Below, piece by piece: positions 6,714 to 13,624 of a DNA stretch of 18,748 nt (position 1 is its first letter; the number at the start of each line of letters is the position of its first letter). The position numbers and the translations under genes were made by a program. This DNA comes from Bacteroidota bacterium (GTDB lineage: Bacteria > Bacteroidota > Bacteroidia > Bacteroidales > Porphyromonadaceae). The DNA lies in the NCBI GenBank assembly GCA_023388555.1, contig JAEWGA010000046.1:1-18748 (forward strand). The letters run 5' to 3'. Below the pieces are notes generated by a model that saw nothing but the letters and a program-made list of their open reading frames with translations, was not told the origin of the DNA and did no database searches.

Positions 6714-8336
6714 GGTGTACACGGTGGACTTTGAGCAGCGCAACAGCTCGGCAATACGGGAGTTATCCTTCACTCCCATGCGTAATAGTGCCAAAATGCG
6801 TAGTTCGGTGGTGAGCCTGTCCAGTACTTCGGGGTACTTTTCTTCGGGTAGCAGTAAAGTGTTCAGCTCTCGTATGTAATTTGGGAAGATGCTCAGGAAG
6901 GCGTTGTCGAACTCTTCGTAAAAACGTTCCAGGGCGAGTTGCTCTACTTCGGGCGACCTAAGCTGTGCCGATACTTCTCGGACATGCCCTGCACTCAACC
7001 CCTGGTGCAGCTGGTGCCTATATTGTGCTAAGGTGTCGATGTAGGCCGAGCTAAGCTGAAGGTAACGCCCTAAGTATTCTTCTTTTATCCGGTTGGCTTC
7101 TCGGAGCCGTTCATAAGCCTCGGAAAGTAGTGCTGTGGAGCGTTCTTGTTCGTGGTAAAGGCGCACCAAGTCCGAGTGCGACGCCTCTAAAGCCTTTCGG
7201 GTTTTACGGAGCCGTTGCATTTGGCAATACACATACACCACTGCTACCAACAACAGTAGCCCCAGTATACCTACGCCCCATAAGGCTTTTTGTAGTGCGT
7301 GGGTATGCTTTTCGCGTTGCATTTGGTACTCCTTGTTTATGATGGGGAGCATTTGGGAGGCCTGGATGTTACGCAAACGTGCGTTGTAGAAGTTGGCATC
7401 CTCCATGCTCTTTTTCATGTAGCGCTGTGCCCGGGGCAGGTCGCCGCTTTCGTACATTCGTTCGGCCAGCAAGCGTAACGATGTTGTTTCTTTAATGCTC
7501 AGCTGCAAGTCGCCTATAGCACTCAGGATAAGGTTTTCCAGCTCGGCCGTTTGGTTGTTGTTTTTGTGGTGGAGGTAAGACAGTATGTAGTGGGCAATGC
7601 TTTTTTCGTGCGAGCCTTGGGGTAGCTTTTCCAGCCCATCTCGTAAAAAAGCAATGGCTTGTTGCAGGTTACCTTGTTGGGCTAACTGGTAGGCATGGGC
7701 GTATATGTAGTGGTAACTGTTGGGGGTGGTTATTTGTATTAAAGAGTCCGTATAGGCATTGGCCAGCTGCAGGTATTTTTGTTGGTACGAGCCACGTTCG
7801 GCATACTCGGCACAAAACCGGTACAGGTCGCTATAAGTGTGGTAATAATCCTCTTTTTGTTGTTGGGGAAGCGAGTCCGTTCCAAGGGTTTTCAGCAGAG
7901 CTAATGCTTCCCAATAGAGTCCTAATTTGGAGAGCAGGTCCGCTTTCCTTATTATGGCAATGCTTTTTTGCTCTTTAAGCAGGTGTGCCTGTTCGCTTAC
8001 CGTCAGCGCTTTGTTTACATAGAGTAAAGCCGAGTCCGCTTTGTAGTTAGCGTAGGCTTGCCCCAGCTGTAAGTAGTAATTGTACAAGGCGTTTGGGGAT
8101 GCTGTTGGGGCGGGCTTTGGGGTGCGTATCCTGTTAAGTTCTGCCTCTTTGGCTTTGTCAAAAACCGGCACTTGTGTTAGCACACTATCCAACTGCAGCA
8201 ATAAGCTCCTTGTGCTTTCCGTTAGGGCCGAAGGGGTGGCATACCCTGTTTGGCTGTACCCTACACACTGTATAAAAGCCGTAAACAAAACGGCTAAAAC
8301 CCCTAAACGGATATTTTGTGTGCTTTCCATAGCCAT
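6633..8336 (-). CDS. susR: SusR-type membrane-spanning transcriptional regulator (TPR, TM, DUF6377/HTH)
   Basis: The 567-residue protein starts with a signal-like segment (about 10-29), followed by a helical, TPR-like periplasmic sensor region (about 75-330). One clear transmembrane helix (351-371) leads into a coiled coil (about 372-415, rich in R, E, L). The cytoplasmic C-terminus ends in a LuxR-like helix-turn-helix (about 508-550: ILALLRMGVKDNSRIAELL, then CSKSTVYTYRSKL). This is the layout of B. thetaiotaomicron SusR, the maltose/starch-responsive activator of the sus genes, and of proteins labelled DUF6377. An ATG two codons in (8330) is an equally possible start. It follows the DsbA-like gene by only 7 bp, which suggests co-transcription. 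Its last 26 codons are duplicated downstream. The SusR name is supported by gene order; the ligand is inferred. Confidence 0.85.
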   Translation of the reverse strand: MAMESTQNIRLGVLAVLFTAFIQCVGYSQTGYATPSALTESTRSLLLQLDSVLTQVPVFDKAKEAELNRIRTPKPAPTASPNALYNYYLQLGQAYANYKADSALLYVNKALTVSEQAHLLKEQKSIAIIRKADLLSKLGLYWEALALLKTLGTDSLPQQQKEDYYHTYSDLYRFCAEYAERGSYQQKYLQLANAYTDSLIQITTPNSYHYIYAHAYQLAQQGNLQQAIAFLRDGLEKLPQGSHEKSIAHYILSYLHHKNNNQTAELENLILSAIGDLQLSIKETTSLRLLAERMYESGDLPRAQRYMKKSMEDANFYNARLRNIQASQMLPIINKEYQMQREKHTHALQKALWGVGILGLLLLVAVVYVYCQMQRLRKTRKALEASHSDLVRLYHEQERSTALLSEAYERLREANRIKEEYLGRYLQLSSAYIDTLAQYRHQLHQGLSAGHVREVSAQLRSPEVEQLALERFYEEFDNAFLSIFPNYIRELNTLLLPEEKYPEVLDRLTTELRILALLRMGVKDNSRIAELLRCSKSTVYTYRSKLKKKALNPDSFDEETLHIGAVK

Positions 8337-8343
8337 ACAAGGG

Positions 8344-9063
8344 TTATTCTTCGCACTCTATGCCGCAGCTGTCGGCACCGAGTTGCTCTATTTCCATTGC
8401 CTCCCAGCGGTCCTGCTCCTGGGCGTACTCTTGGTAGGCGTTGTGTATCAGCTTTTTTAGAGGCTCTGCTTCCAGTTGCCCCTCCATGCAATGTTTGTGG
8501 TGGATGTATAGTGTAGGCACATAGTTGTAGGCTTTGTGTTGAGCCTCCTGTTGGTCGCGCTGCACTTCATCTAAGTGTTTAGTGCTGTTTAGTACCTCGT
8601 TAACTAAGGCTGCTGGCATCCCCCCTTGTATGGCTTTTGTTTTTAGGTGTTCGGGATCCGACATATTAAGCCCCTCCACCATTTCGCCCCTTCCCAGCGC
8701 AAGTAAAACTGGCAATGTGCAGTTATGCCTGTTTGCCTCCTTTAGCAGTCGGGCGGCATTGGTGGTATTGGCCGAGAAGCTACGCTCTACATGAAGCTCT
8801 ACACCATAGCGTTTGGCATAGCTGGTAATGTTCCTAACCTTCTCCTGTATTTCGGGCATGCTAAGCCCCGCCTGCTGCAAATGGTATTGGAACGGATGGC
8901 ATACCCCCTCCTTTAGGTTGGTGTGCAGCAAACAGCTTTTCCACCGTACCTGTATGTTGCCCTTGTAAGGCAACGCCTCCAGTGTTTGTTGCAGTATATG
9001 CCCTCCTATATAACAGTAGGGGCAGGTTATGTCGCCCCAAAAATCTATCAGCATTTTAGCCAT
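8344..9063 (-). CDS. DsbA-family thiol oxidoreductase, FrnE-like
   Basis: The 239-residue protein has a thioredoxin-fold start (LIDFWGDITCPYCYIG) with the CPYC redox motif at C14-C17. A long helical insertion follows, then the cis-proline loop YVPTLYI (P183), the architecture of FrnE/DsbA-like cytoplasmic oxidoreductases. No signal peptide is visible, so a cytoplasmic location is likely. Further cysteines sit at 44, 55, 115 and 192, and the C-terminal tail carries a CGIEC pair (C233, C237) that may be a second redox or metal site. The ATG at 9061-9063 is the only good start. It is divergent from the ferredoxin gene and lies 7 bp upstream of the regulator. Family is secure; the substrate is unknown, and no link to starch use is evident. 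Confidence 0.88.
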   Translation of the reverse strand: MAKMLIDFWGDITCPYCYIGGHILQQTLEALPYKGNIQVRWKSCLLHTNLKEGVCHPFQYHLQQAGLSMPEIQEKVRNITSYAKRYGVELHVERSFSANTTNAARLLKEANRHNCTLPVLLALGRGEMVEGLNMSDPEHLKTKAIQGGMPAALVNEVLNSTKHLDEVQRDQQEAQHKAYNYVPTLYIHHKHCMEGQLEAEPLKKLIHNAYQEYAQEQDRWEAMEIEQLGADSCGIECEE

Positions 9064-9296
9064 AACGGTAATTTATAGGTGTTGGGTTGGTGCGTTTGGG
9101 GAGTTGTTTCTTCCCAACAATTGTACGCTTAACGAGGTACAAGATACGCAAAACATATCACCTAAGCCAGCATTAAGGGGGGGGAGGAGTGCGATGCCTT
9201 TTGCTTAAAGTGCCACAGTGCCAATAGTATCCCCAAAAAAGTATATCTTTGTACCTACTACACTTTATATTTCATTACTTATTACAGGTTACTATT
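9064..9296. other. Divergent promoter region between the FrnE-like and ferredoxin genes
   Basis: No reading frame of interest lies here. The region should hold promoters for both flanking genes. It contains a run of eight G at 9177-9184 and an A-rich stretch (9235-9240) just before a -7-like box for the ferredoxin gene. No operator could be identified with confidence. Confidence 0.6.
9244..9251 (+). promoter_or_regulatory. -7 box (TATCTTTG) of the ferredoxin gene
   Basis: TATCTTTG matches the Bacteroidota -7 consensus TAnnTTTG in full and lies 45 bp before the ferredoxin ATG. No clear TTG stands 19-21 bp upstream, so the -33 element is weak or absent. Confidence 0.55.
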
Positions 9297-9467
9297 ATGG
9301 CTTACAAAATCAATGAAGACTGCGTTGCATGCGGAACTTGCATCGACGAATGCCCCGTAGAAGCTATCTCCGAGGGCGATATCTACCGTATTAACCCAGA
9401 TGTTTGCATCGACTGTGGTGCATGCGCTGCTGTATGCCCCAGCGACGCTATACATCCGGCCGAGTAA
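9297..9467 (+). CDS. Small 2x[4Fe-4S] ferredoxin
   Basis: The ATG at 9297 gives a 56-residue protein beginning MAYKINEDC. Extending to the upstream TTG would add a non-conserved hydrophobic leader and cover the promoter box. Two bacterial ferredoxin motifs are complete: C9-x2-C12-x2-C15-x3-C19-P and C37-x2-C40-x2-C43-x3-C47-P. Each cluster uses three cysteines of one motif and the last of the other. Such clostridial-type ferredoxins carry electrons at low potential in the cytoplasm of anaerobes, for example for pyruvate:ferredoxin oxidoreductase. The gene is a stand-alone unit with its own promoter-like box and a strong hairpin after it. Nothing nearby identifies its redox partner. Confidence 0.97.
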   Translation: MAYKINEDCVACGTCIDECPVEAISEGDIYRINPDVCIDCGACAAVCPSDAIHPAE

Positions 9468-9501
9468 TAGGCTAATACCTATTACCACACGGTTTTAACC
9501 T

Positions 9502-9556
9502 AACAAGGGTGTGCCAAAAGTGTTTTGCACTGCAAAACCTTTGGCACACCCTTGTT
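9502..9556. terminator. Long hairpin between the converging ferredoxin and hisS genes
   Basis: A 17-bp perfect outer stem (9502-9518 with 9540-9556, AACAAGGGTGTGCCAAA) encloses a small internal loop and an 8-bp inner stem GTTTTGCA/TGCAAAAC (9522-9529, 9531-9538). It begins 34 bp after the ferredoxin stop. No long T run follows on either strand, so it may act bidirectionally as a terminator or mainly protect 3' ends. Confidence 0.7.
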
Positions 9557-9618
9557 GTGTTATATGTAATAGTAAGTTGTCCTGGTAAAAAACAGGAAGC
9601 AAAGCACCTCTGTTAGGG

Positions 9619-9650
9619 TTTTTGTTGCTCCACGTAAGGAGCGACAAAAA
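9619..9650. terminator. Hairpin directly after hisS
   Basis: TTTTTGTTGCTCC (9619-9631) pairs with GGAGCGACAAAAA (9638-9650) across a 6-nt loop with a single wobble. The arm next to hisS ends 1 bp past its stop codon. As a minus-strand transcript the U run lies on the 5' arm, so it is not a textbook intrinsic terminator, but the position suggests 3'-end formation for the hisS transcript. Confidence 0.5.
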
Positions 9651-9651
9651 G

Positions 9652-11016
9652 TTAATTCTTCAGGAGGGTTATAAGCTCGGGCAGGGTGTAGGAGGTTTGG
9701 TTACCACTGCTCATCTCCTTTACCGTAATGCGCTCTTGTGCTATTTCATCGGCTCCTACAAAAGCTACGTAGGGGATACCTAATTTATCGGCATAGCCCA
9801 TTTGCTTTTTCATTTTTACTGTGTCGGGGTAAAGCTCGGCGGCAATGCCTTGTTGTCGGAGCTGATACAAACAGGGCAAAATAAAATCCTGTTCCTGCTC
9901 GCCAAAGTTTACAAACAGGAGTTTTGTACCGCCCAACCCTTCTGTTGGGTAAAGGTTCAGTTGGTTCAATACGTCATAAATACGGTCCGCGCCAAAGGAT
10001 ATGCCAACGCCCGACATCCCCTCAACGCCAAACACCCCTGTAAGGTTGTCGTACCGCCCCCCACCTGTTATGCTGCCTATTTCCACGCCAACAGCTTTTA
10101 CCTCGAATATGGCACCCGTGTAATAATTTAACCCGCGCGCTAACGATAAATCCACCTCTAATTTGTTGTGTAACGGTGTTAGCTCCAGCTTGTTTAGTAT
10201 AAAGGTCAGCTCCTCAATACCTTTTATTCCTATTTCGGAGGGGGCCAATATTTTCCGTAGCTCTGCTAACTTTTGCTGGTTGCTTCCTTGTAGGTGTACA
10301 ATAGGCTGTAGGCGTTGGATGGCTTGAGCCGAGAAGCCTTTTTCTTCCAATTCCTTTACCACGCCGTTCCACCCCACCTTATCTATTTTATCTATGGCAA
10401 TGGTAAGGTCTACCACTTGGTTGGGAGTGCCTATGTATTCGCCTATGCCTGTTAGTATTTTGCGGTTGTTTAGTAGTATACGCACGGGGAAGCCGAACCG
10501 ACAAAAAACGGTGTCGATAATTTGTACCAACTCCACTTCGTGCAGTAGGGAGGCCGATCCTATAACATCGGCATCGCATTGGTAAAACTCGCGGTACCGG
10601 CCTTTTTGCGGACGGTCGGCACGCCATACTGGCTGTATTTGGTAACGCTTGAAGGGGAAGTCCAGCTCCGCACGGTGCTGAACCACAAAACGGGCAAATG
10701 GCACGGTGAGGTCGTACCTAAGTCCCCGCTCGCAGGCTCTTGCTGCAAAGTCGGATGCCGAAATGGTGGTAAGCTCTTCCCTGTTAAAACTCTTTAAGGC
10801 ATCGCCCGAGTTGAGGATACGGAAGAGCAGCTTATCGCCCTCCTCGCCATATTTGCCAGTGAGGGTAGATAGGTTTTCCATAGCAGGGGTTTCAATAGCA
10901 CGGTAACCGTAAGTGCGGTAAACCTCCTCGATGGTGTTGAAGATGTACTTGCGGCGTGCCATTTCTTGGGGACCAAAGTCGCGGGTACCCTTGGGTATGG
11001 ACGGTTTTTGAGCCAT
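9652..11016 (-). CDS. hisS: Histidyl-tRNA synthetase
   Basis: The 454-residue class II aminoacyl-tRNA synthetase charges tRNA-His. The N-terminal GTRD (10-13) and the class II motif 2 block (RYDLTVPFARF at 100-110, then FKRYQIQPVWRADRPQKGRY from 122) are present. The HisRS-specific motif LARGLNYYTG (292-301), the glycine-rich ITGGGRYDNL (316-325) and motif 3 GVGISFGADR (336-345) follow. Residues from about 364 form the anticodon-binding domain. Length and motif order are those of a normal enzyme. It starts 7 bp after the nitroreductase stop, so it is probably the last gene of a ribE-nitroreductase-hisS transcript. Confidence 0.98.
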   Translation of the reverse strand: MAQKPSIPKGTRDFGPQEMARRKYIFNTIEEVYRTYGYRAIETPAMENLSTLTGKYGEEGDKLLFRILNSGDALKSFNREELTTISASDFAARACERGLRYDLTVPFARFVVQHRAELDFPFKRYQIQPVWRADRPQKGRYREFYQCDADVIGSASLLHEVELVQIIDTVFCRFGFPVRILLNNRKILTGIGEYIGTPNQVVDLTIAIDKIDKVGWNGVVKELEEKGFSAQAIQRLQPIVHLQGSNQQKLAELRKILAPSEIGIKGIEELTFILNKLELTPLHNKLEVDLSLARGLNYYTGAIFEVKAVGVEIGSITGGGRYDNLTGVFGVEGMSGVGISFGADRIYDVLNQLNLYPTEGLGGTKLLFVNFGEQEQDFILPCLYQLRQQGIAAELYPDTVKMKKQMGYADKLGIPYVAFVGADEIAQERITVKEMSSGNQTSYTLPELITLLKN

Positions 11017-11023
11017 AGCAATA

Positions 11024-11575
11024 TTACTTATTGTATTGGTTATAAGAGGAGATAGCGGTAAGGGGTTTACGAACCTTGTTTTTTTGTTCTTCCAACGAGT
11101 ACCCTAAGGCAATATCCAAAAGTACCGGTTTAGAAGAGGGTATGCCAAGTAGACGCTGAATTTTTTTCTCGTCCAGCCAGCCAATAATGCAGGACCCTAA
11201 CCCCTCGTGCGTGGCCGCTAATACCAAGTTTTGCACCGCCATGCCAATGTCTATATGCGGGAAGTGGCGCTGCTTTATGATTCCCCCAATGCGCGAGGCC
11301 AGGTTGGGTTTTTCTTCCACCACCAGGATATGTACAGGCGCTTGTGCTGCAAAGGCATTCATGCTCCCCGTTAATGCCGATGTTAGGCACTGGGCTATGG
11401 CGTTACACTTTTGGGGGTTATCCACTACCACGAAGTGCCACGGCTGGGCATTACATGCCGAGGGGGCAAGCCGTGCAGCTTCCAGTATTCGGTTAATAAC
11501 GCTGCGCTCGGGTCGCCTGTTGGGGTCGTACTTGCGGTCGCTTTGCCGGGTTGCTATAAGGTCGTAAATATCCAT
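11024..11575 (-). CDS. Nitroreductase-family FMN oxidoreductase
   Basis: The 183-residue protein is a typical small nitroreductase-fold flavoenzyme. The N-terminal RQSDRKYD (10-17) is the phosphate-binding arginine segment for FMN. APSACNAQPWHF (37-48) is the conserved flavin/substrate block, and DIGMAVQNLVLAATHEGLGSC lies in the dimer and FMN region. Members reduce nitro compounds, quinones or other flavin acceptors with NAD(P)H in the cytoplasm, and the physiological substrate here is unknown. The gene lies 17 bp after ribE and 7 bp before hisS. Pairing an FMN enzyme with riboflavin synthase fits a flavin theme, but this is only context. Confidence 0.93.
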   Translation of the reverse strand: MDIYDLIATRQSDRKYDPNRRPERSVINRILEAARLAPSACNAQPWHFVVVDNPQKCNAIAQCLTSALTGSMNAFAAQAPVHILVVEEKPNLASRIGGIIKQRHFPHIDIGMAVQNLVLAATHEGLGSCIIGWLDEKKIQRLLGIPSSKPVLLDIALGYSLEEQKNKVRKPLTAISSYNQYNK

Positions 11576-11592
11576 GCGGGGGAGGGAAGGCC

Positions 11593-12213
11593 TTATTCCT
11601 GTTCCAACTCGTGCAAACGTGCCAGGTATTTACCCACTATGTCAAACTCCAAGTTCACCCTTTGTCCTACTTGCAAGGAGCCAAAGTTGGTGTGTTCCAT
11701 GGTGTAGGGGATGATGGCTACCCGAAAAGAGTTCCGCTCCGAGTCACATACCGTTAGGCTTACGCCGTTAATACAAACGGAGCCTTTTTCCACCGTCATG
11801 TAACCTTTGGCAACCAAGGCGGGCTCTATATTGTAAGTTATGGTAAAGTATTTGCTGCCCTGTGCCTCTTCTATGTTGGTACAAATGCCAGTGGTATCTA
11901 CATGCCCTTGCACAATATGTCCGTCCAGCCTACCGCCCATAAGCATGCTTCGCTCTAAGTTTACCTTGTCGCCAGGTTTAAGGTCGCCCAGGTTGGAGCG
12001 TTCCAAGGTTTCTTTAATGGCAGTAACGCTGTAACTATTGGTTTGTGGGAACAGTCCGTCCACGGTAAGGCATACCCCATTATGGGCTACACTCTGATCT
12101 ATTTTAAGTTCGGAAGCTAAGGGGGTACTCAGGAACAACGTAATGTTGTCCGACCCCTCGGTGCGGTGTATACGTTCCAATTGCGCAACACCTTCAACAA
12201 TGCCTGTGAACAT
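11593..12213 (-). CDS. ribE: Riboflavin synthase, alpha chain
   Basis: I chose the ATG at 12211-12213 (206 residues, MFTGIVEG), the invariant start of this family. The longer open frame to 12291 adds 26 non-conserved residues. Two lumazine-binding barrels are visible with matching motifs, HNGVCLTV (44-51) and INGVSLTV (148-155), plus GGRLDGHIVQGHVD (93-106) at the start of the second half. The enzyme dismutates two 6,7-dimethyl-8-ribityllumazine molecules to riboflavin and works as a trimer in the cytoplasm. I see no FMN riboswitch in the 147 bp between it and rpmH. It leads a probable operon with the nitroreductase and hisS. Confidence 0.97.
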   Translation of the reverse strand: MFTGIVEGVAQLERIHRTEGSDNITLFLSTPLASELKIDQSVAHNGVCLTVDGLFPQTNSYSVTAIKETLERSNLGDLKPGDKVNLERSMLMGGRLDGHIVQGHVDTTGICTNIEEAQGSKYFTITYNIEPALVAKGYMTVEKGSVCINGVSLTVCDSERNSFRVAIIPYTMEHTNFGSLQVGQRVNLEFDIVGKYLARLHELEQE

Positions 12214-12314
12214 GATGGGTAGTATAATTCCTTCTTTAGGGGAAGATGAGTGAGGTATAAAACACAGAAAGAGTCGCCTCAGGAAAACCAAGACAACTCT
12301 TAGGGTTCAGTGTG

Positions 12315-12351
12315 AAAAATAAAAACCAAGGTACAAATATGTACCCTAAGG
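12315..12351 (-). terminator. Intrinsic-terminator-like hairpin after rpmH
   Basis: About 10 bp downstream of the rpmH stop, the minus strand folds GGTACA-TATT-TGTACC (12345-12330), extended by wobble and A-U pairs to about 10 bp. The run TTGGTTTTTATTTTT follows directly. This is the best match to a Rho-independent terminator in the window, though the core stem is short. Confidence 0.55.
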
Positions 12352-12360
12352 TTTATTTAC

Positions 12361-12513
12361 TTAGCGAGGGTACTCGTCCGACACTGTTAGTTTAGCTCTG
12401 CCTTTGGCTCTACGAGCAGCCAATACACGGCGGCCGTTAGCTGTTGCCATACGAGAGCGAAAGCCGTGCTTATTCTTTCTCTTACGGTTCGAGGGCTGAA
12501 AAGTTCTTTTCAT
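12361..12513 (-). CDS. rpmH: 50S ribosomal protein L34
   Basis: The ATG at 12511-12513 opens a 50-codon frame, MKRTFQPSNRKRKNKHGFRS followed by RMATANGRRVLAARRAKGRA and KLTVSDEYPR, ending at TAA (12363-12361). This is a full-length L34, an arginine/lysine-rich protein of the large ribosomal subunit that contacts 23S rRNA. The conserved MKRTFQPSNRKR start and the RxRMAT and GRRVLAARRAKGR blocks are present. Its promoter is nearly ideal and a terminator-like hairpin follows, so it can be expressed apart from ribE, 147 bp downstream. Neither dnaA nor rnpA follows it, unlike in many other phyla. Confidence 0.98.
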   Translation of the reverse strand: MKRTFQPSNRKRKNKHGFRSRMATANGRRVLAARRAKGRAKLTVSDEYPR

Positions 12514-12555
12514 CGCAATATATGTTTCTTGAGTCTATAATATTCGTTTGGGTCA

Positions 12556-12586
12556 CAAAGGTAACCTTTTCTTTGCGTATAAGCAA
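12556..12586 (-). promoter_or_regulatory. rpmH promoter (Bacteroidota type)
   Basis: On the minus strand TTG (12586-12584) stands exactly 20 bp before TACCTTTG (12563-12556). This agrees with the sigma-ABfr consensus of TTTG, 19-21 bp, TAnnTTTG. It lies 42 bp before the rpmH ATG and would give a leader of about 35 nt. It is the clearest promoter in the window. Confidence 0.8.
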
Positions 12587-12900
12587 TACTATATGCGTTT
12601 TTAGGGGTATAATATGCTATTATTCCCTATATATAATAGTCCACGCCGCTTATTTTATATTAAGTGCTTCACCATTTTGCATAGGAAGGCATTCCCCCCT
12701 TTTTAATTATTGGGTGCTTGTTGGTTCCCCCTTAAACATAACGTTTGCCATTTCTCCTATGACTTTTCAACTAAGATACCTCTTATCCCCTAAAAAAACT
12801 CTCCCCAAAAAACGCACTAAAAAAAAGCTTCAAAGTTTGGGCTGAAAAAACGGGACAAAAATTGGGGAGGGAGTATAAACTGAAAAGCGGGGATGTTTTC

Positions 12901-12926
12901 ACCCGAAATTGGACCCGAAATTGGAC
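12901..12926 (+). repeat. 12-bp tandem repeat in the spacer
   Basis: ACCCGAAATTGG is repeated twice head to tail (12901-12912, 12913-12924). The core GAAATTGGAC occurs a third time at 13037-13046, and AATGGGGCGA occurs at 12957-12966 and 13018-13027. The left half of the spacer therefore seems built from reused short modules. Confidence 0.85.
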
Positions 12927-13048
12927 GTTTTTTTTTTGTGAAAGAAGTGGGGTGAAAATGGGGCGATTTTTTTGGCGGTTTTTTTAGGTGAAAAATGGGT
13001 GTTTTGGGGGAGTAAAAAATGGGGCGAAAATGCACTGAAATTGGACGG

Positions 13049-13219
13049 TTTTTGGGGGTGAAAGTGCGACCGCCTGCAATCCCTTTGCTGGAGCGGGTTT
13101 GTGGCGGGTGTTAAAACTTGTGTAAAAATAACTGCGCTTTCTTTTTCAACAAACTGCGCTTTCTTTTTTGAAGGACTCCGCAGATATTTTTTTTCACCCC
13201 CTCAAACCACCCCCAAAAA
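13049..13219. repeat. Inverted repeats flanking the strand-composition switch
   Basis: TTTTTGGGGGTG (13049-13060) is the exact reverse complement of CACCCCCAAAAA (13208-13219). The overlapping GGGGGTGAAA (13054-13063) is the reverse complement of TTTCACCCCC (13192-13201). They bracket about 130 bp of normal composition. Confidence 0.8.
13130..13168. repeat. 17-bp direct repeat in the spacer
   Basis: AACTGCGCTTTCTTTTT occurs at 13130-13146 and again at 13152-13168, a period of 22 bp. The surrounding 13074-13190 also resembles 13404-13520 as a diverged second copy (compare CCCTTTGC with ACCTTTGC, then GTTAAAACTTGTGTAAAA with GTTAAGAGTTTTGTAAAA). Confidence 0.8.
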
Positions 13220-13504
13220 TATCCCTCTAAAACCACCCCAATTTACCCTCCAAAAATCTCCCAAAAATGCACTTCTAAAATTGCCCCGAAATAGGGTGAA
13301 AATCCCCCGAATTTGTACCTGAAAAATCTGCTGGGAAATGGGATAAAAACGTTTGGGGAATGAAGGTAAATTTTAGGGGCGGGTAGGGGAAAGGTATAAC
13401 TACCCACAATACCTTTGCCATAAAGCCTTTGCAGGTGTGTTAAGAGTTTTGTAAAAGCAGCTGAACTTCCTTTATCAACGACTGTTTCAGGGAGCGGAGT
13501 CCTT
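13171..13504. repeat. 11-bp inverted repeat linking the two diverged spacer copies
   Basis: AAGGACTCCGC (13171-13181) is the reverse complement of GCGGAGTCCTT (13494-13504). The right arm is also part of a local palindrome, AGTCCTT-A-AAGGACT (13498-13512). Confidence 0.6.
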
Positions 13505-13624
13505 AAAGGACTTCTTAACGAAGTGCTACACGCAAACGGCAATGGGGCTGAATGAATAGCCATAGGATTTTATCCGTGATTACTGCCTGCACCTGTGCAA
13601 CAAGGTCGGGCTGGCACAATCCAC

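Noticed and set aside
12214..12291. N-terminal extension of riboflavin synthase
   Set aside because: The family starts with MFTGIVEG, which coincides with the internal ATG at 12213; the extension is not conserved in character.
12214..12314. FMN riboswitch before ribE
   Set aside because: The conserved RFN-element blocks are not visible in the short gap between rpmH and ribE.
12444..12845. Plus-strand open frame overlapping rpmH
   Set aside because: It is antisense to L34 and its promoter, and the translation is unremarkable.
12817..13322. Low-complexity Lys/Pro-rich open frames on both strands of the spacer
   Set aside because: Their composition simply reflects homopolymer A and C runs; no start context or conserved pattern supports translation.
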